Part shown: in pieces, positions 51,891-61,424 of the stretch
How the letters are laid out: every line of letters starts with the position of its first letter
Numbering within the stretch: the first letter of the stretch is position 1
Source of the DNA: Komagataeibacter melomenusus
Lineage (GTDB): Bacteria; Pseudomonadota; Alphaproteobacteria; Acetobacterales; Acetobacteraceae
Reading direction: 5' to 3'
NCBI RefSeq assembly: GCF_013155395.1
Contig: NZ_JABJWC010000013.1
Location: forward strand, 1-64,000
Length of the DNA: 64,000 nt
Position numbers and translations under genes: made by a program
Notes under the pieces: generated by a model
The model's database searches: none
Seen by the model: only the letters and a program-made list of their open reading frames with translations
Told to the model about the DNA's origin: nothing

Positions 51891-53411
51891 TTGCCATCCA
51901 ATTTCCTGCTCCATACCCAGAGGCCAAAGCGGAGCGCCGCAGCACCACGCCCGGCCTGGCTAACTCTTGTTGCCCTGTTGCCGGGCCTCACAGGCTGCAC
52001 AGTCGGCCCGACCTACAAGGCACCCCAACCACCGAATGCCGCAACATTCGGCGAAACCCGGTCGGAAACAGCGACCATAGCTTCGTTCAACTCGCCGTAT
52101 CAGGCCGCCGGGAAGCCAGGCTCCGACTGGTGGCGTCTCTTTCATTCGCCCCGGCTGGACGGCCTCGTCACCGAGGCCCTCCGGAACAACTGGTCGATCC
52201 AGGCAGCCCAGGCCAACCTGCGCAAGGCGGCCGAGGGACTTCATGCCGCGCAAGGCAGCCTGATGCCCCAGATCGACGCCACCGGCACCGAAGGACGGCA
52301 GGAATATGGGGCCGCCCTGTTCGGCCCCTGGGCATGGACCTTCCCGGCTTTCTCCGCCTACTCGGCAGGTCTCGACCTTTCGTATGATCCCGATATTTTC
52401 GGAGGCAACCATCGTCTGATCCAGATGGCTGGCGCGCAAAAGGATGCCGAAAGGGAGCGCCGGGACGTCACGATGTTGCTGGTGGTCGGCGACACGGTCC
52501 TGACCGCCTTCGAAGCCGCCTCGACAGCAGACCAGATCACCGTGATCCGGGGTGTGATCGACACCGACCGGGAAACGCTCCGGTTGGCGACACTCGCCTG
52601 GCAGACGGGCAGGAAGCCTCGGCTGGATGTTGTGACCGCCGAAGCACAACTGGCGCACGATCAGTCTCTTCTGCCACCGCTGATCAATGCCCTTGAGGCC
52701 GCACGAACGGCACTGGCCGTCCTGACCGGGCATTCGCCCGCCAACTGGACCGCACCGACCCTGACCCTCGCGGATTTCAGCCTCCCGTCAGACATCCCTG
52801 TGGTCGTGCCATCCAACCTTGTCCATGCCCGTCCGGATATCATCGGTGCCGAAGCCATGATGCGGGCGACGAATGCCGAAATCGGTGCCCGGACTGCTGA
52901 CCTGTATCCCCGCCTGACCCTCAATGCGGCCGCCGCTGCCGAAGGTCTGATGGGGGGCCCCGCCGGTGCGGCGTGGCGCCTGATCGGCGGCGCTGCTCTG
53001 CCGCTGTTCCACGGCGGCACCCTGAAGGCCCGGAAAAAACAGGCGGAAGAGGACTATCGGATCGCTTTCGATCACTACCAGTCAGTGGTCATCAACGGCT
53101 TTCGGGAGGTCGCCGATAGTCTGAACGGCCTGAAGAACGCGTCGACGGAACTGGACAACCAGCTTCAGGCCCTGACCTCGGCCGATGATGCGCTGACCCT
53201 GAGCCAGGCCGGGTATCAGGCGGGCCGGGAGACCATCCTCCAGCCGATCAACGCCCGCCGGCTCGTTCTGCTCGCACGCCAGAACACGGTGCGGGCACAG
53301 ACCGAGATGTTCCGTCAGACGGTGCGGATCATGGTGGCGACGGGCGGTGGCCTGGCCGACACCCATGTCACATCCGATCAATGGCGATCCGTCCGGATCG
53401 CAACGCGGTGA
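51891..53411 (+). CDS. Efflux outer-membrane factor, NodT family
   Basis: A 506-residue TolC-like lipoprotein of the RND systems. The signal part ends in LTGC (lipobox, Cys near residue 36), followed by VGPTYKAPQPPNAATF and two repeated OEP domains (NWSIQAAQANLRKAAEGLHAAQGSLMPQI and, later, RPDIIGAEAMMRATNAEIGARTADLYPRL). The start is a TTG at 51891 behind a clear GGAGG; no in-frame ATG precedes the lipobox. It is the first gene of the efflux set, 90 bp before the fusion protein gene. Confidence 0.92.
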   Translation: MPSNFLLHTQRPKRSAAAPRPAWLTLVALLPGLTGCTVGPTYKAPQPPNAATFGETRSETATIASFNSPYQAAGKPGSDWWRLFHSPRLDGLVTEALRNNWSIQAAQANLRKAAEGLHAAQGSLMPQIDATGTEGRQEYGAALFGPWAWTFPAFSAYSAGLDLSYDPDIFGGNHRLIQMAGAQKDAERERRDVTMLLVVGDTVLTAFEAASTADQITVIRGVIDTDRETLRLATLAWQTGRKPRLDVVTAEAQLAHDQSLLPPLINALEAARTALAVLTGHSPANWTAPTLTLADFSLPSDIPVVVPSNLVHARPDIIGAEAMMRATNAEIGARTADLYPRLTLNAAAAAEGLMGGPAGAAWRLIGGAALPLFHGGTLKARKKQAEEDYRIAFDHYQSVVINGFREVADSLNGLKNASTELDNQLQALTSADDALTLSQAGYQAGRETILQPINARRLVLLARQNTVRAQTEMFRQTVRIMVATGGGLADTHVTSDQWRSVRIATR

Positions 53412-53460
53412 CCCACATCTGATGCTGCCTCCCCCAAATCCAGACTTTCCAGCCCTTTAG

Positions 53461-53478
53461 ATACGTATATCCGCGTAT
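53461..53478. promoter_or_regulatory. RTACG-N8-CGTAT operator, copy 3
   Basis: ATACG-TATATCCG-CGTAT, 23 bp before the GTG start of the membrane fusion protein gene. Its presence indicates a separate promoter inside the efflux gene set. Confidence 0.6.
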
Positions 53479-53501
53479 AACAATAACTTCAGGAGATATC
53501 T

Positions 53502-54572
53502 GTGCGACGCTTCTCCGTCCCTTGGCGCCATGTCACCGCTCTCGCGGTGCTGATGTCTCTGCCCGCCGCCGGCAGGGCTGCGGACACTCCGGCAACTGCG
53601 GTCTCCGTCTGGCCGGTCAGACCTGTCCCCTTCGCCGCCCATATCGAGACGATCGGTCAGGTCGAACCGTTCCAGGGGGTAACGCTCTCCCCCGAGATCG
53701 CCGGGCGGATCACCGAACTGGACTTCGATTCCGGCGCGATCGTCCGAAAAGGCCAGCTACTCCTGGTTCTCAATGACGCACCGGAACAGGGCGAGCTGAT
53801 CCGCCAGAGTGGGGAATTGCGGGCCGCCGAAGCCGATCTCGCCCGTGCCCGTTCTCTCATCCGGACCGGCGTGGAGAGCCACGAGGATCTGGAGACAGCC
53901 ACGGCACGCTTCGAAGCCGCGAAAGGCAATGTCGCCAGAGTGCAGGCGGTGATCGACCAGAAGCATATCCGCGCGCCCTTCGACGGCGCCATTGGGATCA
54001 GACGGGTCAATCTCGGGCAGTATCTGAATCCGGGGGATGCCATCGCTACGCTGACGTCCTACGCCCGGATGCGGGTCAACTTCATTCTGGCCGAAGAAAA
54101 TGCCGCCAGCGTGCATCTTGGCCAGATCGTCCACACCACACTCGACACCGATCCAGACCGTCACTTCGACGCAGTCGTCACCGCCATCGACCCGAAAATC
54201 GACGGGTCACGAACGCTCTCGGTCCAGGCCCTCCTCAATGATCCCCCGCCCGATCTCCATCCGGGAACTTATGCGCATGTGAGTCTCACAGCGGCCGTCG
54301 TACCACGCATGGTTGTGCCGGAAACGGCAGTTACGTACTCGGCCTATGGCGAAACCGTCTTTGTCGAGCGCCCGTCTGACAAAGGCCTAACTGTCCACCC
54401 GACAGCAATACGCGAAAGCGATCGACGCATGGGCTGGGTCGCCATTGACGACGGGTTGAAGCCGGGCGATCGCGTCGTCAGCAGCGGTCAGAACCGTCTC
54501 GTGGACGGCATGATGGTGCGCGAAACTCCTGAGGTTCTTCCTATGGCTGGCCTGGAAGGACTGGCACAATGA
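53502..54572 (+). CDS. RND efflux membrane fusion protein
   Basis: A 356-residue periplasmic adaptor. A signal peptide (to AAGRAAD) is followed by the biotinyl-lipoyl halves (GQVEPFQGVTLSPEIAGRITELDFDSGAIVRKGQLLLVLND and HIRAPFDGAIGIRRVNLGQYLNPGD), a short coiled hairpin and a beta-barrel domain. It couples the inner-membrane pump to the outer-membrane factor. The start is GTG at 53502 with AGGAG upstream. It overlaps the pump gene by 4 bp. Confidence 0.93.
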   Translation: MRRFSVPWRHVTALAVLMSLPAAGRAADTPATAVSVWPVRPVPFAAHIETIGQVEPFQGVTLSPEIAGRITELDFDSGAIVRKGQLLLVLNDAPEQGELIRQSGELRAAEADLARARSLIRTGVESHEDLETATARFEAAKGNVARVQAVIDQKHIRAPFDGAIGIRRVNLGQYLNPGDAIATLTSYARMRVNFILAEENAASVHLGQIVHTTLDTDPDRHFDAVVTAIDPKIDGSRTLSVQALLNDPPPDLHPGTYAHVSLTAAVVPRMVVPETAVTYSAYGETVFVERPSDKGLTVHPTAIRESDRRMGWVAIDDGLKPGDRVVSSGQNRLVDGMMVRETPEVLPMAGLEGLAQ

Positions 54573-57500
54573 GTTTCACTGATCGCTTTCTTCGGCGGCC
54601 TGTCCTCGCGATTGTCGTGACGATCCTGATTGTTCTCTTCGGGATCAAGGGCCTCAATTCCATCGCTACACGTCAATATCCAACCCTCGAAACCTCCACG
54701 ATCCTGATCTCGACCCGCTATCCGGGCGCGTCATCCGACCTCATGCAGGGTTTCGTGACCCAGCCGATCAGCGAGGCCGTCGCTTCCGTCGAGGGTATCG
54801 ATTACCTTTCCTCCACCACGACGCAGGGCCTCAGCGTGGTGACGGTGCGCATGATGCTGAATTATGATTCCATGCGCGCCCTGACCGACGTGATGTCCAA
54901 GGTGAATGCCGTCAAATACCGGCTGCCGGAAGGCGCGTATGATCCGGTCATCAAACGCACATCGGGTGGCTTTACCGCAGTCGCCTATATCGGTTTTGCC
55001 AGTACGACGCGGCCTCTCTACGAAATCTCGGATTATATCCATCGGGTCGCAGCACCGATGCTCTCGGGCATAGAGGGTGTATCCGAGATCAGTTATTTCG
55101 GAGAGCAGCGCCTTTCAATGCGGCTCTGGCTCGACCCAGAGAAGCTGGCTGCCAACGACATGACGGGCGAGGACGTGGCACGGGCTATCCGGGAAAACAA
55201 TTTCCAGGCCGCACCCGGCCGGATACGTGGCGTTTATACGATCAGCAATATCAACCTCAACACGGATCTGAAAACGGTCGAGGAATTCCGTGATATGGTA
55301 CTGCGCTCGACCGGTGGCCGGGTTATCCGGGTGCGGGACATCGGGCGCGCGGAACTGGGGCCGGACAATACGGACACCAGTTCGCAGACCAGCACGCTTC
55401 GACCGCCGAATGGCAAACCGACACCACGTCCTTCGATCTTCGTGGGTCTGGAACCGTCGCCAACGGGCAATCCGCTGACGATCATCTCGCGTCTCAACGA
55501 GATCATGCCCAAACTCAAGGCGACGCTCCCGCCGGGCATTGATGTCCGCGTTCCTTACGAGACCGCGCATTTCATTCAGGCGTCGATCGATGAAGTGACC
55601 GAGACCTTCATCGAGGCGCTGCTCATCGTCATTCTTGTGATTTACCTCTCACTCGGTACCGTGCGGGCGGTGATCGTGCCGATCGCCACCATACCCCTCT
55701 CGATGCTTGGCGCGGTCGGGCTGATGTACACCTTCGGGTTCAGCCTGAATTTGCTTACCCTGCTGGCGATGGTGCTGTCGATCGGGCTCGTGGTCGATGA
55801 CGCCATCGTCGTGATCGAGAACGTCCATCGCCATATCGAAGAGGGCAAATCCCCCTTCGACGCCGCGTTACTCGGGGCGCGTGAGGTGGCAGGCCCTGTT
55901 GTCGCGATGACCCTCACACTTACAGCGGTTTACGCCCCGATCGCTTTCATGGGCGGACTGACGGGCACGCTGTTCCGGGAATTCGCGCTCACGCTGGCCG
56001 GGTCCGTCATCGTATCCGGTGTCGTCGCACTCACCCTGTCGCCACTCATGAGCGCAAAATTGCTCAAAGCGAAAGAGAAGGAAGGCTTCATGGAACGAAT
56101 GGCCGAGCGTGTCTTCGGCTTCATGACCGCGCGCTATGAAACCGTGCTCGACTTTTCGCTGCGGCATCGCTGGGTTCCGCTCGGCACGGCGGCGGTAATC
56201 TTCCTCCTTATTCCGGTGATGCTGCACGTGTCCCAGAGCGAACTGGCACCCAATGAAGACCAGGACATTGTCTATACGGCCGTCAAGGCTCCGCAATATG
56301 CCAATCTTCATTATGTCGAGACCTACGCCCAGACACTTTACGAGAAGATGTCTGAAATCCCGGAAGGCCATAGCCATTGGCAGATGAACGGAATTGACGG
56401 GATCGCCAACAGCGTCGGCGGGGTCAATCTCGACGACTGGGGCAAGCGCAGGCGTAACGCCGATCAGATCCAGATGGACCTGCAACAGCGTGTTGCTTCC
56501 ATCCAGGGGACCAGCGTTTTCGTGTTCCAGATGGGGGCGCTGCCGGGGTCAACGGGCGGGCTGCCAGTCCAGATGGTCGTCCGTAGTGATGACACCTATC
56601 GCAACGTCTTCAACGTCGTGTCACACCTGCGGGAAGAAGCCACAAAGAGCGGTCTGTTTGCCGTGGTCGATAGCGACCTCGCCTTCGATAATCCGGTTGT
56701 TCGGGTCACGGTCGATCGAACCAAAGCCAATGCGCTCGGAATCCGTATGGAGCGGATCGGCAACGCACTGAACACGCTGATCGGGGAAAACTACGTCAAT
56801 CGCTTTGGCTATTATGGCCGGTCCTATGACGTGATTCCGCAAGCCGCTCCCCTGTCCCGCCTGACGCCTGATGCCCTGAAGACCTACTATATGCGCGATC
56901 AGAACGGCCATCAGGTACCGCTGTCGGCCCTTGCCAGCGTGCGCGTCGATGTCGAACCCAACCGCCTGCCTCAGTTCGGCCAGCAGAATTCCGCCACGTT
57001 TCAGGCCATTCTCGCCAAAGGTGTTACGATGGGTGACGCCGTGAGCTTCCTGAAGGCAAAGGCGACGGAGTTCCCGCCTGGCTACAGCTATGACTGGCAG
57101 TCTGATTCACGACAGTATGTGCAGGAAGGGAACGCACTGATTTTTGCGTTCCTTTTCGCACTGATCGCCATCTATCTCGTCCTGTCGGTTCAGTACAACA
57201 GCTTCACCGACCCGGTCATCATCCTCGTCAGTGTGCCGTTATCCGTGTTCGGTGCCCTTATTCCGCTCGCTCTCGGTGTGACGACGTTAAATATCTATAC
57301 TGAAATCGGACTCATTACGCTGATCGGACTGGTCAGTAAGCATGGCATCCTGATGGTCGAGTTCGCAAACGAGATCCTCCATCGTGACAATGTAGACCGC
57401 AGGACAGCAATCGAGACGGCCGCCGCCATCCGTTTCCGACCGATCATCATGACCACAGCAGCAATGGTCGTAGGCCTTGCACCCTTGGTTATCGCTACCG

Positions 57501-57634
57501 GTGCGGGCGCGAATAGTCGCTTTGGATTGGGAACGGTGATCGTCGTCGGCATGATCGTTGGCACGAGCATGACGCTATTCGTACTGCCCTCGGTCTATAC
57601 GGTCATCAGGCCGCGCCGTGGCAAAACGGTCTGA
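54569..57634 (+). CDS. RND multidrug efflux pump, inner-membrane subunit
   Basis: A 1021-residue AcrB-superfamily pump (HAE1-like). It has 12 membrane spans in two blocks, the N-terminal FLRRPVLAIVVTILIVLFG, TM4-region VLSIGLVVDDAIVVIENVHRHIEEG with its proton-relay Asp pair, and the C-terminal LIGLVSKHGILMVEFANEI. Length and order are normal. Such pumps expel drugs, dyes or solvents using the proton gradient. It forms a tripartite system with the two upstream genes, with the divergent ArsR gene as likely regulator. Confidence 0.95.
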   Translation: MSFTDRFLRRPVLAIVVTILIVLFGIKGLNSIATRQYPTLETSTILISTRYPGASSDLMQGFVTQPISEAVASVEGIDYLSSTTTQGLSVVTVRMMLNYDSMRALTDVMSKVNAVKYRLPEGAYDPVIKRTSGGFTAVAYIGFASTTRPLYEISDYIHRVAAPMLSGIEGVSEISYFGEQRLSMRLWLDPEKLAANDMTGEDVARAIRENNFQAAPGRIRGVYTISNINLNTDLKTVEEFRDMVLRSTGGRVIRVRDIGRAELGPDNTDTSSQTSTLRPPNGKPTPRPSIFVGLEPSPTGNPLTIISRLNEIMPKLKATLPPGIDVRVPYETAHFIQASIDEVTETFIEALLIVILVIYLSLGTVRAVIVPIATIPLSMLGAVGLMYTFGFSLNLLTLLAMVLSIGLVVDDAIVVIENVHRHIEEGKSPFDAALLGAREVAGPVVAMTLTLTAVYAPIAFMGGLTGTLFREFALTLAGSVIVSGVVALTLSPLMSAKLLKAKEKEGFMERMAERVFGFMTARYETVLDFSLRHRWVPLGTAAVIFLLIPVMLHVSQSELAPNEDQDIVYTAVKAPQYANLHYVETYAQTLYEKMSEIPEGHSHWQMNGIDGIANSVGGVNLDDWGKRRRNADQIQMDLQQRVASIQGTSVFVFQMGALPGSTGGLPVQMVVRSDDTYRNVFNVVSHLREEATKSGLFAVVDSDLAFDNPVVRVTVDRTKANALGIRMERIGNALNTLIGENYVNRFGYYGRSYDVIPQAAPLSRLTPDALKTYYMRDQNGHQVPLSALASVRVDVEPNRLPQFGQQNSATFQAILAKGVTMGDAVSFLKAKATEFPPGYSYDWQSDSRQYVQEGNALIFAFLFALIAIYLVLSVQYNSFTDPVIILVSVPLSVFGALIPLALGVTTLNIYTEIGLITLIGLVSKHGILMVEFANEILHRDNVDRRTAIETAAAIRFRPIIMTTAAMVVGLAPLVIATGAGANSRFGLGTVIVVGMIVGTSMTLFVLPSVYTVIRPRRGKTV

Positions 57635-57792
57635 CGCGTTATGGGCAAAACTTTTCAACTTATAGCGAGCCACTCCGTCCACCAGAGAGGCAGACAAGGG
57701 GGGGCGGAATGTCTGCTTGATAAAACAGGTTGTTAATTTTCTGCCCTTCATACAAGGTTAAGAATATATGTCATTCAAAACGAATAAAATAT

Positions 57793-58524
57793 GGGGCTGG
57801 CATAGGTAAGCCGATAAAGGCTTGATATATCCTATGAAAGTACGTCGTCGCAGCCGACTGCCCGTTGGCACCCAAAAACGGCTTCTGGAGCACTTCGTTG
57901 CGGGCACGCCCGCACGGAGTGCCGCCGAACTTGTGGACGTCAATCGCAATACCGCGACCCTGTATTACCAGAAATTGCGAGAGATCATCGCTGAACAGAT
58001 TGCTCATGACGCGCCCTTTTCCGGTGAGATCGAAGTCGATGAAAGCTATTTCGGTGGACATCGCAAAGGCAAACGGGGCAGAGGCGCTGCCGGAAAAGTC
58101 GCCGTCTTTGGTCTGCTTAAGCGGTCTGGCCACGTTCATGCAGTCATGATCCCCAATGCCGGGCACCGGACGCTAATGTCTCTCATCCGGCAGAAAGTCC
58201 TGCCGGATTCAATCGTTTACAGTGATTCGTGGCATGCCTACGACAAGCTCGATGTGTCTGAGTTCCATCATGAGCGCGTCGATCACAGCAGGCATTTCAC
58301 CCAGGGAAGAAACCACATCAATGGCATCGAGAACTTCTGGAGCCAGGCCAAGCGTCATCTGCGACGATACAATGGAATACCACGCAAGGACTTTCATCTC
58401 TTCCTCGCCGAATGCGAGTGGCGCTTCAACACCCGCTCGCCCGCAAAGCTCGTGAAAATTCTTACCGGATGGGCTAAGCTCCCTTCCTAATCCGTCCCAA
58501 CAAACGCTTACCTATGCCAGCCCC
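57793..58524 (+). mobile_element. Complete IS1595-family insertion sequence
   Basis: Perfect 19-bp terminal inverted repeats (GGGGCTGGCATAGGTAAGC at 57793-57811, its complement at 58506-58524) enclose one transposase gene; total 732 bp. The 8-bp direct repeat TAAAATAT (57785-57792 and 58525-58532) is the target duplication expected for this family. Intact ends and duplication point to a recent, probably still active insertion. Confidence 0.95.
57834..58490 (+). CDS. IS1595-family (IS1016/ISXO2-type) transposase
   Basis: A 218-residue DDE-type transposase. The catalytic region includes GEIEVDESYFGGHRKGKRG (first Asp), YSDSWHAYDKL (second Asp) and INGIENFWSQAKRHLRRYNG, the characteristic IS1016-like C-terminus with the Asn/Glu. 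The N-terminus is short and lacks a zinc ribbon, in keeping with the IS1016 group. The ATG at 57834 is chosen over a TTG at 57822. It fills almost the whole insertion sequence. Confidence 0.93.
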   Translation: MKVRRRSRLPVGTQKRLLEHFVAGTPARSAAELVDVNRNTATLYYQKLREIIAEQIAHDAPFSGEIEVDESYFGGHRKGKRGRGAAGKVAVFGLLKRSGHVHAVMIPNAGHRTLMSLIRQKVLPDSIVYSDSWHAYDKLDVSEFHHERVDHSRHFTQGRNHINGIENFWSQAKRHLRRYNGIPRKDFHLFLAECEWRFNTRSPAKLVKILTGWAKLPS

Positions 58525-58547
58525 TAAAATATATACGGAACATTAGA

Positions 58548-59180
58548 ATGCCATCAGATGCCCATACTCATTTCACTACATCCCTTAACGACGTAAATCA
58601 TCTTCTCTGGTTTCATGAAAATGCAGGAGGCGGGGGGCAAGGGCGTCGCAGTTCTGAATTTCAAGCTCTGAATAAATCAGCAATAGTCTTGATATGTGCA
58701 GCATGGGAAAGTTACGTTGAAACAGTGATTATGGAATGTGCAAAAAAGAGCATAGAATCAGCTACAGGTCCCGATCAAATGCTACGGCCATTAAAAAAAA
58801 TTACTCAAAACCATATTCGGTGTGGGAAAGTCGAAAACACATGGCAATTGGTCGCAGGGGATGGCTGGCGGGCGTTAACTACTTCTTTAGTAAATTCTCG
58901 AGTATCAGGTTTTAATACGCCGAAGCCAGGACCGGTAAAAGAACTGTTTAAAGAAATTATCGGCATCCAAGACATCACTAATGATTGGCAATGGCATCAC
59001 AATCCGTTGGGCACACCTGAAAATCGCTTAAAGGAATTTGTTCAACTGCGAGGGGCGATTGCGCATGGCGCGATACTTGAAAGAACCATAAGAAAAGTAG
59101 ACGTTACTTCGGCAAAAGATTTGATATCACGTATTGTTGAAATTGTTGATGGCAGATTAGTTCGTGAAAACTTTATCTGA
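58548..59180 (+). CDS. HEPN-domain protein, RiboL-PSP type
   Basis: A 210-residue helical protein. LNKSAIVLICAAWESYVETVI near residue 41 and the C-terminal LRGAIAHG with the Rx4H catalytic motif (R168 to H173) fit the RiboL-PSP-HEPN/MAE_28990-type families, which are often ribonucleases in toxin or anti-phage systems. The gene is AT-rich and lies 15 bp from the target duplication of the insertion sequence, which has therefore probably moved its native promoter away. It is convergent with the Hachiman genes. Confidence 0.8.
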   Translation: MPSDAHTHFTTSLNDVNHLLWFHENAGGGGQGRRSSEFQALNKSAIVLICAAWESYVETVIMECAKKSIESATGPDQMLRPLKKITQNHIRCGKVENTWQLVAGDGWRALTTSLVNSRVSGFNTPKPGPVKELFKEIIGIQDITNDWQWHHNPLGTPENRLKEFVQLRGAIAHGAILERTIRKVDVTSAKDLISRIVEIVDGRLVRENFI

Positions 59181-59312
59181 AATATATTCCAGACCTAATC
59201 TGCTGTGGGAGCAATGTCCGCTTTCGGACTTATGAAATTGCCATGCATAGCGACTGGCATGAAGGCGGATGCTGCCTGTCTTCTGCATAGCTCATATAGA
59301 GCGGACAGGCGG

Positions 59313-61424
59313 CTACGCTGGTATCGAAGCGACGTCGTCGGGTGTGATACCATTGAAGAAAAACCGAAGAATGTAGCGGTCAAACGCCGTCAAGGTTTCG
59401 ACCCTAAGAGCTGCTTCGAGCCCGTTGCGGCGAAAAAGGTTCAACGCGCTCTTGAGGTCGAAATCCGCATGTGAAAAGTCTATAAAATGTGCCATGTGCA
59501 GCTTACGTGAGATCATCCGCGGAAGGCCATATTCTTCCAGATTGTGTACTGCTGGTGGCAAAAATGCGTGACTAACCTTGCCAATGAAGCCACCAATATC
59601 GACAGATGAGTTGACGATCATTTTATGAAGCTCATTGATGTCGCTCAGAAGAGCCGAGAGCTTGAACGTGATCGTCCTCTCCAACTGGAAAAAGCCTTCG
59701 ATATCAATTCCAGAGCCAGAGAGTTGCCGTAACATCGCCGGTATATCGGTTGTCCAGTTCGACGCTAGGACCTTAACCACCGCTACCACCCGCTTGAAAG
59801 AGGCATCCCATCCAGAAGGCTTAAGAGCGATTACTTTGTAGAGCATCCGATCCCAGTCAGAAGGATTGCTCGAGTTTAGATAGCCGAACCCCTTCCAATC
59901 TTCGGGATTGTTTTTCATATCACCGGCGATCTGCAGCAAGAAATCTGCGTCGCTATCTTGCAGTAGGTTATCTCTCTTGATCCGTGCGAAGTTTTCAACC
60001 CCAACAATATCGGACATCTGAAGCTTATACTCGATAATTTTCTCGATCTGGCGCTCATTCAAACTTTCGCAGTCTTGGATTTCGTCTAGACCTCCGAGGA
60101 CCGTGTCAGGAAACTCGATCTTAAGCTGCGTATCTTCATCTTTTGGTGGTGAGTCCAAAAGGTAGATATGGCCTACAAAATGCTTGAACATGCGGCCACC
60201 TCGACCAATTATGTTCTTATATGTGAAATCTGTCAGGTTATTTCGCCCGAGTTTACTCTTCCATATTACGACGTTTTGCGCTGATGTGTTCACGCCCTCA
60301 ATGATCGAAGACGTTGAAACGATGCTGTCGAAGCCTTTTTCATGCTCGAAAAGCACGACTTGAAGCTGGCTGAGACACCTATGCATCCGTCCATTGTGCA
60401 CGCCGACGCCGCGCTCCACGAGATCGGCCAATACCCAGCTCTCTTGATAATTCTCACGAAGCCACCGAGCAAAATGGCTCGTATGAACTCGGTCAACTTT
60501 GCTCATTCGATCTACAACGAGATCGGCGATCTTCTTGATCTCTGCGTATGTTCCGGCATAGACGAGAGACTTCTCATTTCGCGGTGATATAATTGATAGA
60601 AGTGCTTCGGATTTCTTTTGCTCATCGCCCCCGATTTCTGTGTAAATCTCATGTTTCTCAAGGAATACGGTGTTAAAATCAAGAAGCTCTAGAAACTCCA
60701 TGTCGCGTGTGAAGACGTTATCTGCCAACTTTTTGATGTTCGGGGCCAGATAATAGCGCTGTTCAGCCCGGCGAGATAACTGGACGATAGCTTTGATGAG
60801 TGACGGAGCCCGTTCCTTGTCGTGGACAATACTTGCCTTGTAGAACTCATCAATGACCAAAAGATCGATTTTTTTGAGTTTATTGATGTAGCCGAATGCT
60901 CGCTCCTGCGGGAAGATCAGAATATTCCGCGCTTCGAGAGGAACGTCAGGGGCAGTGATAATGCCGTAATCGCGCGAGAATTTTTTGTACAAGCGACGGC
61001 GAGTTTCATCCATCAACGCAATCGTGGGTACAATGATCACCACCGTGTCCGGTCGCTTGGCCGCGATAAATGCGTCTATGATGAAGCTCTTTCCGAAACT
61101 CGTTGGTGCACTCACAGCAACACTTTTGCCGCCGAGAAGCTTCGACAAAACCGTGGACTGCTCACGGTGCAATGTGGCGGTTCGGTTGCCGACATCCACA
61201 GCGAACGCCTCATGTACGAATTTCTGATCCCATGACGCATTCTCAAGCTGCATATACGGGAAAAGCCCCGCAGATCGAACCAGTTGATTCAAGACCTGAG
61301 GATATGGCGTTTTGCTACGATCCAGATCGTCCAACAGCTTTATCAGCATATTGCGCGCGGCTAAGTCATTACCGCCTTCGATGAGGTCATTGACCTCGGA
61401 GCATGCCGCAAACAGCTCCATCAC
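59313..61424 (-). CDS. hamB: HamB, Hachiman superfamily 2 helicase
   Basis: A 703-residue Ski2/DEAD-like helicase. The Q-like HREQS is at 86-90, Walker A SAPTSFGKS (105-113), Walker B VIDEFYK (190-196), and helicase motif VI appears as IIGRGGRMF; the C-terminal part is helical. It overlaps the DUF1837 gene by 4 bp, and this pair defines the Hachiman anti-phage system, in which the helicase senses damaged or invading DNA and releases the nuclease subunit. It looks complete. Confidence 0.9.
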   Translation of the reverse strand: MMELFAACSEVNDLIEGGNDLAARNMLIKLLDDLDRSKTPYPQVLNQLVRSAGLFPYMQLENASWDQKFVHEAFAVDVGNRTATLHREQSTVLSKLLGGKSVAVSAPTSFGKSFIIDAFIAAKRPDTVVIIVPTIALMDETRRRLYKKFSRDYGIITAPDVPLEARNILIFPQERAFGYINKLKKIDLLVIDEFYKASIVHDKERAPSLIKAIVQLSRRAEQRYYLAPNIKKLADNVFTRDMEFLELLDFNTVFLEKHEIYTEIGGDEQKKSEALLSIISPRNEKSLVYAGTYAEIKKIADLVVDRMSKVDRVHTSHFARWLRENYQESWVLADLVERGVGVHNGRMHRCLSQLQVVLFEHEKGFDSIVSTSSIIEGVNTSAQNVVIWKSKLGRNNLTDFTYKNIIGRGGRMFKHFVGHIYLLDSPPKDEDTQLKIEFPDTVLGGLDEIQDCESLNERQIEKIIEYKLQMSDIVGVENFARIKRDNLLQDSDADFLLQIAGDMKNNPEDWKGFGYLNSSNPSDWDRMLYKVIALKPSGWDASFKRVVAVVKVLASNWTTDIPAMLRQLSGSGIDIEGFFQLERTITFKLSALLSDINELHKMIVNSSVDIGGFIGKVSHAFLPPAVHNLEEYGLPRMISRKLHMAHFIDFSHADFDLKSALNLFRRNGLEAALRVETLTAFDRYILRFFFNGITPDDVASIPA

